Counted from the first letter of the stretch, positions 14,653 through 24,376 are shown. The stretch: DNA of 64,000 bases from M3007 sp964621185 (GCA_964621185.1 CAZULM010000011.1:51044-115043), one strand, 5' to 3'. Notes: generated by a model from the letters alone, not told the origin. Translations and numbers: made by a program.

Positions 14653-17121
14653 TTAATTTCCGGATTTTATCCGCGAATTGACGTCTTCGGCGCCAGTTTT
14701 CCGCTGGCGGGAGCCTTTCACGTTCTTGTTGCCGAATCGATAGCTGAAGTTCAGCTTCACGTTCTGGCTTTCCCAGTTGCCACTTCCCACCATGTACAGG
14801 CCCGGTGTAAAGTCGTTGACGCTGCGCCAGCCGGCCGTGCGGAGTATGTCGCCGACGTTGAGGCTGATGGTGCCGTCGCCTTTCAGGATTTTTTTGCGCA
14901 CGCCCAAGTCCAAAGAGCCCATTGCCCGCGAGCGGAAGGTAGCTTGCCAAATCGAGGGCGAATTGTACCAGCCAGATATTTGGAACGACCAATCCTTGGG
15001 CAGTTTGAAGGTTTGCTCGCTGTACAGATTAAAGGAAGAAAATGAAGCCGTATAGCTGTATCCAGGCCGGAAATTGGCCTCGAAGGCGCTGATGACGCCC
15101 GAAAAGTTTACAAAGCCTTCCCACCATTTGGCGATGGGAATTGGGCAGCTGATGCTCAGAGAGTAGTTGTCCTGGGCGGCAATATTGCCCTGGCGCAGGA
15201 AAGATACCCCTGCCGACGCAGTGTCTATGTACTCGGTGAACAGGTCGTTGGTGTGGCTGTAGCCGAGGCTTGTGTTCAAAAAGCTCATGAATGTATGAGT
15301 GAGCTCCACGGAGTGCGTGAACTGCGGGCGAAGGAAAGGGTTGCCTTTCTTGAACGTCAGCTCGTCGAGCTTGTCTTCAAACGGGTTCAGGTCGCGGTAG
15401 CTGGGCCGGTCGATGCGGCGGCTGTACGTGAGGTTGAACTGGTTGTTCTTGTCCATAGAATAGGTCACAGCCGCGCTGGGGAACAGGCTCAGGTACTGGT
15501 TGCTCGGCATTTCGTCCTTTTCCGGGTTCAGGCTGGTCAGCTCCCCTTTCCAATTGGTATGCTCTGCCCGCAATCCCGCCTGGAAGCCCCATTTTTTCAG
15601 CTGCACGTTGTAGTTCAGGTAGCCGGCGTTCACCATTTCCCGGTAAACAAAACGGTTGCTCCTGCCGGTGTCGATCTGCGGCACGCCGCCCAGCACGTTG
15701 AAGAAATCAAAAGTGTTGTCCGTTTCCACGTTGTTCAGCTTGAACCCCGCGCCAAACTTTCCTTTCCACAGCTTTTGTTCCCAGTCGGCCTTGAATATCG
15801 TGACGGTGATGTCCGTCGGGGTGTTGTTGCGGTATATTTTTTCGGAAGTCAGGGTCTGCTCCGAAGCGTCGTAGTAGCGGTTGGGCTGGTACGAATCGGC
15901 ACGGGAGTGGAAGATGCCCCGGTTGGCATCTATGCTCAGCTCGCGGCCCGTGGTATCGGCGTAGCGGTAGTTCAGGTTGAAGTTGAAATTGTCGCGGGCC
16001 TGGGGCTGGCGGTTGGAGGCAACCAGGATCGATTCCAATTGGTTGGGGTTCTCAAGCGGCGAGATCAAAGTCCTGGAAGCGTTCTCCCAGGGGCCGTGGG
16101 CATGGCGGCCATCCACAATAAAGCCAATGGTGTTTTTGGAATTCAGGAAAAAATCGGCGCCGAGCTTGAAGTTGTGGTTGTTGTTGTTGTCTTTCATCTC
16201 GCTTTTTTGGTCGTAGCGGCGGCTGGGGTCGTAATTGGGCAGGTTTGGGTCGGTTTGCGAGCCTTGTTGGTCGCGGCGCAGGTTCAGGGTATTGTGCCAG
16301 TCGCCGTAGTGGTTGGAATAATTGCCATAGACGTTCAGGGTTTTGTTGCGGTGGTTGAAGGAGAGGTTTCCGCCGCCCTTCAAGCTTTTGCCATAAACCG
16401 CGTTGCCGCCAATCGTGCCGTTCGTGCCAAGGGCCTTGTTCTTTTTCGACTTGAAATTGATGATGCCGGCGTTGCCGCTCGCATCGTACTTGGCCGAAGG
16501 GTTGGTGATAAGCTCTATGGTGGCAATATCCTCGGCGCGCATGGTTTTCAGCAGGTTGGCCACTTCTTTGGAATCCAGCGGCACATCGCGGCCGTCGATC
16601 TGGAACCGCACGGCGTTCTTGCCTTTAATAGCGATGTTGTCGTTGTTGTCCACCGTGACGCCAGGAGCTTTGCGCAACAGCTCCAGCGCGTTCTGGCCTT
16701 GGGAATTGATGTTGCCCTCCACGTTGACCACCGTCTTGTCGGCCTTTATCTCGATGAGCGGCTTGCGGGCAACGATCATCACCTCTGCCAGTTCGTTGCT
16801 GGCGGCTTTGAGCTGTATGGGCTCTATCAGCTTGTCGCCGCCATCATAGTCGAATGCCGCGCTGGCGCCCGAACCTTCGCCCAACAAATTGATGTTCAGG
16901 TAGTAACGCCCCTTTGCCACTTGCTCGATTTCAAAATGGCCGCCCTCGTCGGTTATCGCGCCTTTAACCAGGGCGGAATCGGAGGCTTGGTACAACATCA
17001 CAGTGGCAAATTCCGCGACATTCCCAGTAGATGTCAGGATGGAGCCGGTAATCTTCTGTGCCCGCACAGTGGCAAAAGCACAACATAATAGTAAGATTGT
17101 CAACAGGTTAGATGATTTCAT
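14653..17121 (-). CDS. Outer-membrane beta-barrel receptor, TonB-dependent type
   Basis: 822 residues. Signal peptide to about residue 21 (ATVRAQ). A carboxypeptidase-regulatory-like beta sandwich follows (ITGSILTSTGNVAEFATVMLY). A plug-like domain comes next (LLRKAPGVTVDNNDNIAIKGK ... VRFQIDGRDVPL ... IELITNPSAKYDASGNAGIINF). The remaining 600 residues are barrel strands ending in FSYRFGNKN plus a basic tail. This matches the 'outer membrane beta-barrel family' that resembles SusC but lacks the Sus context. No SusD neighbour is present, so the ligand is unknown. The start is the ATG giving a clean signal peptide. Confidence 0.85.
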   Translation of the reverse strand: MKSSNLLTILLLCCAFATVRAQKITGSILTSTGNVAEFATVMLYQASDSALVKGAITDEGGHFEIEQVAKGRYYLNINLLGEGSGASAAFDYDGGDKLIEPIQLKAASNELAEVMIVARKPLIEIKADKTVVNVEGNINSQGQNALELLRKAPGVTVDNNDNIAIKGKNAVRFQIDGRDVPLDSKEVANLLKTMRAEDIATIELITNPSAKYDASGNAGIINFKSKKNKALGTNGTIGGNAVYGKSLKGGGNLSFNHRNKTLNVYGNYSNHYGDWHNTLNLRRDQQGSQTDPNLPNYDPSRRYDQKSEMKDNNNNHNFKLGADFFLNSKNTIGFIVDGRHAHGPWENASRTLISPLENPNQLESILVASNRQPQARDNFNFNLNYRYADTTGRELSIDANRGIFHSRADSYQPNRYYDASEQTLTSEKIYRNNTPTDITVTIFKADWEQKLWKGKFGAGFKLNNVETDNTFDFFNVLGGVPQIDTGRSNRFVYREMVNAGYLNYNVQLKKWGFQAGLRAEHTNWKGELTSLNPEKDEMPSNQYLSLFPSAAVTYSMDKNNQFNLTYSRRIDRPSYRDLNPFEDKLDELTFKKGNPFLRPQFTHSVELTHTFMSFLNTSLGYSHTNDLFTEYIDTASAGVSFLRQGNIAAQDNYSLSISCPIPIAKWWEGFVNFSGVISAFEANFRPGYSYTASFSSFNLYSEQTFKLPKDWSFQISGWYNSPSIWQATFRSRAMGSLDLGVRKKILKGDGTISLNVGDILRTAGWRSVNDFTPGLYMVGSGNWESQNVKLNFSYRFGNKNVKGSRQRKTGAEDVNSRIKSGN

Positions 17122-17413
17122 AGCTTAATTCTTCAGTCTTGAATAGATGGACTTGAGACGGCAAGGCGTCTCGTGTTTTTGTTTCCTTGACACAAAGGTG
17201 CGCAAACAAGGTATTATGCAAAGCATAGAACCTACCAAAGCATACTTCCACAATATCAACGGCCACACTTTACCGACGAACGGAAAACGCCATGGGCAGC
17301 ACCTTGCCTATTCAAGACACCTGAAAGGACAGCGGGGTTACAGGAGGGATGCACGGAAAGGGTGAACGACCAGTGAGTATAGACGAACGGCGGGAAAATT
17401 GGGGTGTATGGAA
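17122..17413. other. Intergenic region upstream of the receptor gene
   Basis: Short open frames here have no protein features. The stretch forms the receptor leader on the - strand. A one-mismatch -7 box (CACCTTTG on the - strand near 17191-17198) is the best promoter candidate. Confidence 0.3.
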
Positions 17414-17447
17414 CAAAAAAAGCAGGACAGCCAAAAGCTGCCCTGCT
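17414..17447 (-). terminator. Rho-independent terminator after the DUF4382 gene
   Basis: On the - strand, AGCAGGGCAGC, a short TTTTG loop, GCTGTCCTGCT, then a run of T. The stem is interrupted by a single bulge. It lies 26 bp beyond the stop at 17473. Confidence 0.75.
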
Positions 17448-17472
17448 CCAATGCACAATTTAAGCAAAACCA

Positions 17473-18420
17473 CTATGGCAAAATGCCGATTACCATAATG
17501 TTCAGGTCGAGGTTGGTGTTTGAGGTGACGCTTATGTTCCCCAGGTTGACCAGGCTGTCGAGTATCAGCGTGCCCTGGAATTCCAGCTTACCGTCGTTGT
17601 TGGTGTCCTTGTATGCGGCAAAATGGATTTCGTAATCGCCGCGCTCCAGGAAAGAAACCTCAAAAGCCCCATTGCTGTCAACCGTCGAGCTCGAAACGGC
17701 ATTTTTGAAGGATACGCCGTTTTCGGACTGCACTTCCACACTGCGGTTGAACTGGCCTTTCTTATAGACATAAGCCACTATTTTGTCGGTGCTGACGATG
17801 CTGTTCTGGCAAGTGCCGTCAATGGAGCCGGATTCGCCTTTTACGACCAGGCGGAGGGCTGCTTGCAAGTCAGCCGCTGCCACAAAGTCGTATTTGTCGG
17901 TAGTCCCTCCACTTTGGTACTGGATGGCCTTTCGCAGGTCAAAGTCGATAACCATATTTGTCTTTTGGCCAGCGGACACGGTAAAGTTTTTGGTGGTCGT
18001 AATGGAGTGGCTGGCAGTGGCCGACAACTGGTGCTTCACGTTGTCCGCCGTCTGCACATAGCACCCAGGGCTGTTGCCGTTGGCATCGGTTTGCGCATCA
18101 AGAACCAAGGTGATGTTGCTGTAACTGCCCGCCGCGACATCACCGAGCCCAAGCAGTGCCACGTTGCCTTTTTGGTAGGCCATGATATCAATGGTCTTTT
18201 TGCCCGAAAAGCCGGAGAACGTCTGCCCGTCGATTTTTACTTCTGCAACGGTCACAAATACCGCCTTTACATTAGGGTCATCGGAAGGGCCGTCGGTGAT
18301 TTCCAGGTTTACTTGGCCATTCGTGCCGCCGGTATTATCGTCCTTTTCACAGGACGTGAAGAACAAGGCTGTGCCAGCCATTGCTGCAAACAGGATCGGA
18401 TGAAATTTTGAAAACGTCAT
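17473..18420 (-). CDS. DUF4382 lipoprotein
   Basis: 315 residues from ATG 18420. The signal FAAMAGTALFFTSC has a lipobox Cys followed by EKDDN, a common Bacteroidota surface-export context (acidic residues after the Cys). The DUF4382 domain covers about residues 35-190 (VNLEITDGPSDDPNVKAVFVTVAEVKI ...). A second beta-sandwich resembling a carboxypeptidase-regulatory domain ends the protein (GAFEVSFLERGDYEIHFAAY). The longer frame upstream lacks a signal peptide and is rejected. The function is unknown; surface exposure is inferred. Confidence 0.8.
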   Translation of the reverse strand: MTFSKFHPILFAAMAGTALFFTSCEKDDNTGGTNGQVNLEITDGPSDDPNVKAVFVTVAEVKIDGQTFSGFSGKKTIDIMAYQKGNVALLGLGDVAAGSYSNITLVLDAQTDANGNSPGCYVQTADNVKHQLSATASHSITTTKNFTVSAGQKTNMVIDFDLRKAIQYQSGGTTDKYDFVAAADLQAALRLVVKGESGSIDGTCQNSIVSTDKIVAYVYKKGQFNRSVEVQSENGVSFKNAVSSSTVDSNGAFEVSFLERGDYEIHFAAYKDTNNDGKLEFQGTLILDSLVNLGNISVTSNTNLDLNIMVIGILP

Positions 18421-18939
18421 GGGAAAATGAATTTTGTTAAGATTAGAGATTGAAAGATCTACAATGCGAAGCATCCCCAAGGCTGACGGATATTCCGCCA
18501 ACGGAAAAAGTGCTTCGCGCTCATACAAAAGGGATTTAAAGATTAAACAAGCCTGATTGGCATGTCCAAAATGGATCAAAAAAAAAGGTAATTATCAGCT
18601 TATATTATTGCTCGATTTAAGTGCTATTCTGGTAAAAAAGACACCAATAAAACGGGAGAAGGTTTTTTGAAATTGCCCGTTTTGTTTTTCGGGCCGTTCA
18701 CATTGGGCCAGGAAAAAGCGGCTTGATTTCTTGGCGAAAAGTTGGCTAACACGAAATAAGTACTTAATAGTCAAACACTTAAAAGAAAAGCAGGCGGACA
18801 GTCGCCTGCTCTCTTTCATAGATTTTTTATTTAATCGCCAATATTCGTTTACCCAAATTGGGGTATTTTCCTGGCAACATTCTTACTGGGTTCTGCCGAT
18901 TGAAAATTAAGGGGAAACCCTTAAACCGCAAACCGCGGC
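18421..18939. other. Intergenic region between two - strand genes
   Basis: Just over 500 bp with no supported gene. Its left part is the DUF4382 leader. The segment gatattccgccaacgg near 18490 vaguely resembles the 7230/13590 repeat but is too short to call. No terminator with a T-run was found for the gene ending at 18940. Confidence 0.35.
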
Positions 18940-20226
18940 CTAAGTCTTCTGGTGCTTTTTCTTCGCCGCCGGGAACAGGATATTGTTTAAGATCAAGCGG
19001 AAACCCGGCGACTGCGGGTGCAGGTTCAAGTCAGTTGGCGGGTCGCCCACATAGTGGCGGTAATCTTCCGGGTCATGGCCGCTGTAGAATGTCCAAAACC
19101 CTTGGCCATACGCGCCATGTATATACCGCGCCTCGTTGGCAGGCTTGTTCTCGCCCATGATCAGCACGCTCGACTTGATGTACTGCTTTTGAAATGCTGT
19201 GGCTTGTCCCATAAAGCCTTTCACCGTGCGGGTTTGGCATTGCGTCAGCATGGTCGGGACGGGGTCCCATTTGGCAGAAAAATCGAACAATGTGAAGTAG
19301 TCTTGCTCTGGCGAAACCTTCCTGCCCAGCACCTCGCTGTGGTCGATGGTGGAATGCTCGTAGATCATCGGATCAGTGATGACATCGAAGTTTTCAAAGG
19401 CCAGCGTTTTGCTGTAATCCAGTTTCGCCTTGTAGCCCGGGTCGATCGGGTCGCCATCGAATGGCTGGGCACATATATCGGTGCCCTCGGCTGCCAGGGC
19501 GATGTCGTAGGTGTCGGTAGCAGAACACATGGCGAACATAAACCCGCCGGCATTGATAAAGTCCTTCAGCTTTTGGGCAACAGCGAGCTTCAGGTGGCTC
19601 ACTTTGTCGAAACCGTTCTTTTTGGCCAGGTTTTCCATCATGCGCACATGGTCGCGGTACCAGGGCTGCCCGCTATAATTGGCGTAGAACTTGCCGTACA
19701 TGCCTGCAAAATCCTCGTGGTGCAGGTGAAGCCAATCGTATTCGGAGAGCTTCCCCGCCAACACCTCGGTGTCGTAAACCACATCGTAAGGTATCTCTGC
19801 ATAGGTCAGCACCATCGTAACGGCATCGTCCCAAGGTTGAATGGCTTGACCTTTTTCATCTGTATCGGGTGTATATACCGCAATTTTTGGCGCTTTCTCC
19901 AGCTTTATCTTGTCCATGTTCACCTCTGGGTTGAGGATTTCGTTCTCAATCGCGGCAAACTGGGCATCGGCAATGACCTCATAGCTGACGTCGCGGGTCT
20001 TGCACTCTTTTTCAAAAGCAGGCGCGTAGGCAAAGGCAAAACTGCCGCCACGGTAGTTGAGCAGCCAGTATGCCTCTACGCCCTGCGACAGCACCCAATA
20101 GGTAATACCGTAAGCCTTCAAGTGGTTGCGCTGGTGGCTTTCATCCATTGGGATCAGGATGACGGATGCCCGTATTTGTGTGAGGATGGAGCAAAACAAT
20201 GCCAATATTAGGAATAGACGACGCAT
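18940..20226 (-). CDS. Exported conserved Bacteroidota protein, often labelled asparagine synthetase B
   Basis: 428 residues with a signal peptide (FLILALFCSILTQIRA). The start SVILIPMDESHQRNHLKAYG and the AYWLLNYRGGSF block belong to a conserved Bacteroidota family that I recall databases sometimes labelling asparagine synthetase B. I see neither a glutaminase N-terminal Cys nor a PP-loop (SGGxDS), so that label looks wrong. The middle has a flavodoxin/glutamine-amidotransferase-like alternation (DWLHLHHEDFAG, FINAGGFMFAMCSATDTYD, FWTFYSGHDPEDYRH), reminiscent of the class I glutamine amidotransferase-like fold with Cys in MCSATD. It is probably periplasmic; the reaction is unknown. Confidence 0.65.
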   Translation of the reverse strand: MRRLFLILALFCSILTQIRASVILIPMDESHQRNHLKAYGITYWVLSQGVEAYWLLNYRGGSFAFAYAPAFEKECKTRDVSYEVIADAQFAAIENEILNPEVNMDKIKLEKAPKIAVYTPDTDEKGQAIQPWDDAVTMVLTYAEIPYDVVYDTEVLAGKLSEYDWLHLHHEDFAGMYGKFYANYSGQPWYRDHVRMMENLAKKNGFDKVSHLKLAVAQKLKDFINAGGFMFAMCSATDTYDIALAAEGTDICAQPFDGDPIDPGYKAKLDYSKTLAFENFDVITDPMIYEHSTIDHSEVLGRKVSPEQDYFTLFDFSAKWDPVPTMLTQCQTRTVKGFMGQATAFQKQYIKSSVLIMGENKPANEARYIHGAYGQGFWTFYSGHDPEDYRHYVGDPPTDLNLHPQSPGFRLILNNILFPAAKKKHQKT

Positions 20227-20690
20227 TTTTTGAGAGATGAGAGATTGAATGATGAATGATGAATATTTGGTGCTTATACATCACGCCGCCTGGTTTTGTG
20301 CATGGCGATCTTGGTTTCAATTGAACATCAGTTGAATCAATCATGCTCAATCACAAAAATCAGGCGAATCAAAGTATAGCAGTGCTTTGGGGGAAAATGA
20401 GGCAAAAAAACTTTTTTGATAGCAAAGATAGCCTTTGTTGCCCGCACAAATTGGTTCGAATCGGCAAACAAGCCATTTTTGCACAGTTTTAACGCATCGT
20501 TTGGTATTTGGTTCGCCGAGTTATTGTCGCGTTAACGGCATCAAAGCGGCTGCTGCCAATCTGTCGGCCACTGCGTCTCAATCAATGTCATTTTTTCAGG
20601 AATTTCAGTTTGGACGGTAATTTGCCTAAGTAAAATCATTGTTCCATTAAACTGTAAAAAGCGACCTTTCGGCCGCTATCCACTAACAAA
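20227..20690. other. Intergenic region upstream of clpB
   Basis: Separates the divergent - strand gene and clpB. I found no CIRCE-type inverted repeat and no exact TAnnTTTG box with a TTG partner. A near match, ggtaatttg at 20617-20625, is one base short. A run of tgaatgatgaatgatgaat at 20249-20267 is a short low-complexity repeat. Confidence 0.35.
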
Positions 20691-23336
20691 ATGACCTACG
20701 ACAATTTCACCATAAAAGCACAAGAAGCCATACTCCAGGCGCAACAAATTGCCGCGGAATATGAGCAACAGAGCGTTGATACTGCACACCTGCTGAAAGG
20801 CATGTTGAAAACTGACGACTCCGTCACCAATTTCATCCTGAAAAAAGCAGGCGCCAACATGCCGCGCTTCGAAGAAGATCTGGACAAGCTCGTTTGGGAA
20901 ACCCCAAAAGTACAAGGTGCCGACAAACAGTACCTTACCAATGAAGCCAACAAAGCCATCGCAGCTGCCAAAACGATGCTGAAGGATTTTGGCGACGAGT
21001 ACATCTCCTTAGAGCTTTTGCTGCTCGGCATCGCCAAAGGCAACGACAAAACCGCCCGCCTCCTCCGCGAGCACGGCGCTACCCTCGACACCATCACCAC
21101 CGCCGTGAAAGAACTGCGCAAAGGCCGAAAAGTGACCGACCAAAGCTCCGACAACGTATATAATGCCCTCAACAAATACGCCATCAACCTGACAGAAATG
21201 GCGGAATCGGGCAAACTCGACCCGGTGATCGGCCGAGACGAGGAAATCCGCCGCGTGCTGCACATCCTCAGCCGCCGGAAAAAGAACAACCCAGTCGTCA
21301 TAGGCGACCCGGGCGTGGGCAAAACCGCCATCGTCGAGGGCATCGCCTGGCGCATCGTCAAGCAGGACGTGCCGGAAACCCTTGCCGGGAAAAAAATATT
21401 CTCCCTCGACATGGCCGCCCTGATCGCCGGGGCAAAATACAAGGGCGAATTCGAAGAGCGCCTGAAAGCCGTCATCAAGGAAGTGGTGGACAGCAACGAA
21501 CAGGTCGTGCTGTTCATCGACGAGATACACACCCTCGTGGGCGCAGGCGGCGGACAGGGCGCCATGGATGCCGCCAACATCCTGAAACCAGCCCTGGCAC
21601 GCGGCGAGCTGCGCACCATCGGCGCTACCACACTCGACGAGTACCAAAAGTATTTCGAGAGCGACAAAGCCCTGGAACGCCGCTTCCAAGCCGTTTATGT
21701 GGACGAGCCAAGCCTCGAAGACACCATTTCCATCCTGCGCGGCATCCGGGAAAAATACGAGAACTATCATAAAGTGCAGATACTCGACGAGGCGCTCATT
21801 TCGGCAGCAGAGCTCTCCCACCGCTATATTTCCGAAAGAAAGCTGCCCGACAAAGCCATAGACCTCATCGACGAGGCCGGCGCCAAACTGCGCCTCGAAC
21901 TCGATTCAGTGCCGGAGGAAGTGGACAAGCTCGATCGACAGCTGCGGCAACTGGAAATCGAACGGGAAGCTATCAAACGCGAAAAAGACAACCGCAAGCT
22001 GGACGTCCTGAACAAGCAAATAGAGGATTTGCGCGAAAAGCTCGACAGCCTGCGGGCAAAATGGACTTCGGAAAAAGAAATCGTAGAGGCCATCCAGAAT
22101 TGCAAGCAGAAACTGGAAGAAATGCACATCCTGTACCAACGCGCCGAGCGGGAGGGCAATCTGGAAGCCGCCTCAAAAATCAAATACCAGGACATCCCCG
22201 CCCAAGAAGCGATGTTGAAAGCGGCAGAAGACAAGCTGTCGAAACTGGACCCCGACAACAGGATGACCACCCAGGTGGTGACGGCCAATGATGTCGCCGA
22301 AGTGGTGGCACGCTGGACAGGCATCCCTCTCGCCAAAATGATGAAAGGCGAAAAAGAGCGCCTGCTGCACCTGGAAACCGAGATGCACAAGCGCGTCATC
22401 GGCCAGGACGAAGCCGTTGAAGCCGTGAGCAATGCCATCCGGCGCAACCGCGCCGGCCTGAGCGACCCCGACAAGCCCATCGGCTCATTCATTTTTTGCG
22501 GACCGACCGGTGTGGGCAAAACAGAGCTCGCAAAGGCACTGGCCGACGTGCTGTTCGACGACGAAAAAGCCATCACCCGCATCGACATGAGCGAGTACCA
22601 GGAAAAACACAGCGTTTCGCGTCTCGTAGGCGCGCCGCCCGGCTATGTCGGCTACGATGAAGGCGGGCAACTCACAGAAGCTGTACGCCGCCGACCCTAC
22701 TCTATCGTGCTGCTCGACGAGATCGAAAAGGCCCACCCCGACACTTTCAACATCCTGCTGCAAGTGCTCGACGACGGCCGCCTGACCGACAACAAAGGCC
22801 GCACCGCCAATTTCAAGAACACCATCATCATCATGACTTCCAACCTTGCCAGCGACCGCATCATGGAAGTGTTCGAAGACTACGAGGAAATGCCAGACAA
22901 GCGCAAATTCGAAGTGTTCGACGCCGCAAAGGCCGAAGTGATGGATGCCCTGAAAATGAGCCTGCGCCCCGAGTTCCTCAACCGCATCGACGAAGTGGTG
23001 CTTTTCCACCCGCTGCAGAAATTCCAAATGACACAAATACTGGATATCTTGATGGGCGAAATCCGCGAAATGCTTGCCAAACAGGAATTGAGCCTTGAGG
23101 TGACCAAAGACGCTGCCAAAATCCTGGTTGAGCAGGGCTTTGACCCGCAATTCGGCGCCCGTCCGCTCAAACGCACGCTCCAGCGCGAGTTGGTGAACGA
23201 ATTGGCCAAGCACCTGCTGGGCGGCGAGTACATAAAAGGAGATACCGTCCTGATTGACGCACAGGGAGCCGCTTTGATCTTTGGCCGGAAATCTGTCATG
23301 AACGGCAAAGAGGTGGTGACCAAGGAGCTCAAGTAA
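20691..23336 (+). CDS. clpB: Chaperone ClpB, AAA+ disaggregase
   Basis: 881 residues, full length. An N-terminal double Clp-N domain (about 1-145) is followed by NBD1 with Walker A GDPGVGKTAIVEG and Walker B VVLFIDEIH, a coiled-coil middle domain (about 400-530, rich in Leu/Arg/Glu), then NBD2 with GPTGVGKTELAKA and the IVLLDEIEKAHP Walker B. The middle domain identifies ClpB rather than ClpA/ClpC; there is no ClpP-binding IGF loop in NBD2. ClpB, with DnaK, rescues aggregated proteins after heat stress. Its 3' end runs directly into REP palindromes, which may act as 3' mRNA stabilisers or terminators. Confidence 0.97.
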   Translation: MTYDNFTIKAQEAILQAQQIAAEYEQQSVDTAHLLKGMLKTDDSVTNFILKKAGANMPRFEEDLDKLVWETPKVQGADKQYLTNEANKAIAAAKTMLKDFGDEYISLELLLLGIAKGNDKTARLLREHGATLDTITTAVKELRKGRKVTDQSSDNVYNALNKYAINLTEMAESGKLDPVIGRDEEIRRVLHILSRRKKNNPVVIGDPGVGKTAIVEGIAWRIVKQDVPETLAGKKIFSLDMAALIAGAKYKGEFEERLKAVIKEVVDSNEQVVLFIDEIHTLVGAGGGQGAMDAANILKPALARGELRTIGATTLDEYQKYFESDKALERRFQAVYVDEPSLEDTISILRGIREKYENYHKVQILDEALISAAELSHRYISERKLPDKAIDLIDEAGAKLRLELDSVPEEVDKLDRQLRQLEIEREAIKREKDNRKLDVLNKQIEDLREKLDSLRAKWTSEKEIVEAIQNCKQKLEEMHILYQRAEREGNLEAASKIKYQDIPAQEAMLKAAEDKLSKLDPDNRMTTQVVTANDVAEVVARWTGIPLAKMMKGEKERLLHLETEMHKRVIGQDEAVEAVSNAIRRNRAGLSDPDKPIGSFIFCGPTGVGKTELAKALADVLFDDEKAITRIDMSEYQEKHSVSRLVGAPPGYVGYDEGGQLTEAVRRRPYSIVLLDEIEKAHPDTFNILLQVLDDGRLTDNKGRTANFKNTIIIMTSNLASDRIMEVFEDYEEMPDKRKFEVFDAAKAEVMDALKMSLRPEFLNRIDEVVLFHPLQKFQMTQILDILMGEIREMLAKQELSLEVTKDAAKILVEQGFDPQFGARPLKRTLQRELVNELAKHLLGGEYIKGDTVLIDAQGAALIFGRKSVMNGKEVVTKELK

Positions 23337-23510
23337 CGCCAGCCTTTGGTTGGCGCGGGCACGTAACGCCAACCTTCGGTTGGCGTGGGATACGTGTCGC
23401 CGACCTTTGGTTGACCTTGGATTACTCTCGCGCCAACCGAAGGTTGGCGGTACGCACCCGCGCCAACCGAAGGTTGGCGGTACGTGAGCTGCGCCAACCG
23501 AAGGTTGACG
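23337..23510. repeat. REP cluster downstream of clpB (six palindromes)
   Basis: Six units of CGCCAACC-NNN-GGTTGGCG type at 23337-23355, 23367-23385, 23398-23415, 23431-23449, 23461-23479 and 23492-23510. The last three have central GAA and two of them are followed by GTACG. The first three are in the opposite orientation, with cgt before or after. The last unit abuts the RAYT stop codon. This is the expected setting of repetitive extragenic palindromes mobilised by a RAYT. Confidence 0.85.
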
Positions 23511-24137
23511 TTACAGCCAAAGCTCTGGGTGCAAATATGTATGCGGCCAATCCTTCCAATGCTTCACTAGCCCAGCTTTTACAGGATTATTCATGATATA
23601 TCTAGCAATCCTAAAAAACTCTTCTTGGTTACGTACAATATGATCGTATGTTTCTCTATGCCAAAACTGACCATGCCGATCAAGCAATTTGTTTGCCTCA
23701 AAGCCTGTAAAACCTTTATGGCTTTGCAATATCTTGCACAATGAAGGCGCAGTCTCGTTATGGCGCAACAAAACGTGAACATGGTTTGGCATCACACAAT
23801 ATGCCCAAATATGGAGATGATTTTCGCCACAAAAATGAAGAGACTCTTTTACCAATTCGGCAACTTTGACATCGCGGAGCCAATATGGCTCGTTTAGGCA
23901 TTTGTCAAGGCAATCGTCATATCTGCCAAAGGATTGTCGTTGGATTTCATACAGCCTTGAAACCAATTGATTTCCGGCAAGGCTTTTCATGGCCTCCAAT
24001 TTTAGCGATTCGCTTTCTGCTTTCATGGAGTTGATGACAGACATTGGAATTGAACCTGCTAAACGGTAAGTGAGGAAGAAAGTAGCGCCAGGTGGATGCC
24101 AATGAGGCAAATTGCGCTCGTAGTAGATTTTTTGCAT
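23511..24137 (-). CDS. REP-associated tyrosine transposase (RAYT)
   Basis: 208 residues of the Y1/HUH transposase_17 family. The HUH metal motif is PNHVHVLL at about residues 116-123. The probable nucleophile is the Tyr in RETYDHIV. The C-terminus has the RAYT-like FFRIARYIMNNPVKAGLVKHWKDWPHTY block, distinct from IS200 TnpA. It lies between two REP clusters (23337-23510 and 24221-24376) whose palindromes share CGCCAAC and a following GTACG, the classic RAYT/REP arrangement. It probably nicks and moves REP DNA and may be domesticated, since it lacks IS ends. It looks intact. Confidence 0.9.
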   Translation of the reverse strand: MQKIYYERNLPHWHPPGATFFLTYRLAGSIPMSVINSMKAESESLKLEAMKSLAGNQLVSRLYEIQRQSFGRYDDCLDKCLNEPYWLRDVKVAELVKESLHFCGENHLHIWAYCVMPNHVHVLLRHNETAPSLCKILQSHKGFTGFEANKLLDRHGQFWHRETYDHIVRNQEEFFRIARYIMNNPVKAGLVKHWKDWPHTYLHPELWL

Positions 24138-24220
24138 GTTTCGTTGAAGTGTGATTAATGATTATTAAAAGTATAGGCGATTTTGGATAATTACAAATGT
24201 TTTTGCTTCATTTTTTTGTT

Positions 24221-24376
24221 CCGCCAACCTTAGGGTTGGCAGGGCGCGCCAACTGAAAGTTGGCGGTACGTGCCGCAAACCTTAGGGTTGGCAGGGCGCG
24301 CCAACTGAAAGTTGGCGGTACGTGCCGCAAACCTTAGGGTTGGCAGGGCGCGCCAACTGAAAGTTGGCGGTACGTG
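24221..24376. repeat. Three tandem 52 bp REP-type units
   Basis: Exact tandem units at 24221-24272, 24273-24324 and 24325-24376. The first differs only at its 5' end (cgccaacc against cgcaaacc). Each contains two palindromes, one with AACCTTAGGGTT and one with CCAACTGAAAGTTGG, and ends in ggtacgtg. A decayed fourth part follows to about 24400. They form the right-hand REP cluster of the RAYT element and lie just before the lepA promoter. Confidence 0.9.

Noticed and set aside
15253..17088. 611-codon open frame on the + strand
   Set aside because: Entirely antisense to the 822-residue receptor gene. The protein has no domains and its Val/Gln/His-rich composition is the usual mirror of a GC-rich coding strand.
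19018..20211. 397-codon + strand frame opposite the exported gene
   Set aside because: Mirror frame of a clear signal-peptide-bearing gene with no recognisable features of its own.
22880..23497. - strand frame with repeated QPSVGA units
   Set aside because: Antisense to clpB and translated from REP palindromes, so the apparent peptide repeat is an artefact.
23337..24376. Possible CRISPR array
   Set aside because: The repeats are tandem or palindromic without unique spacers of constant length, and no cas genes are nearby. REP/RAYT explains them.
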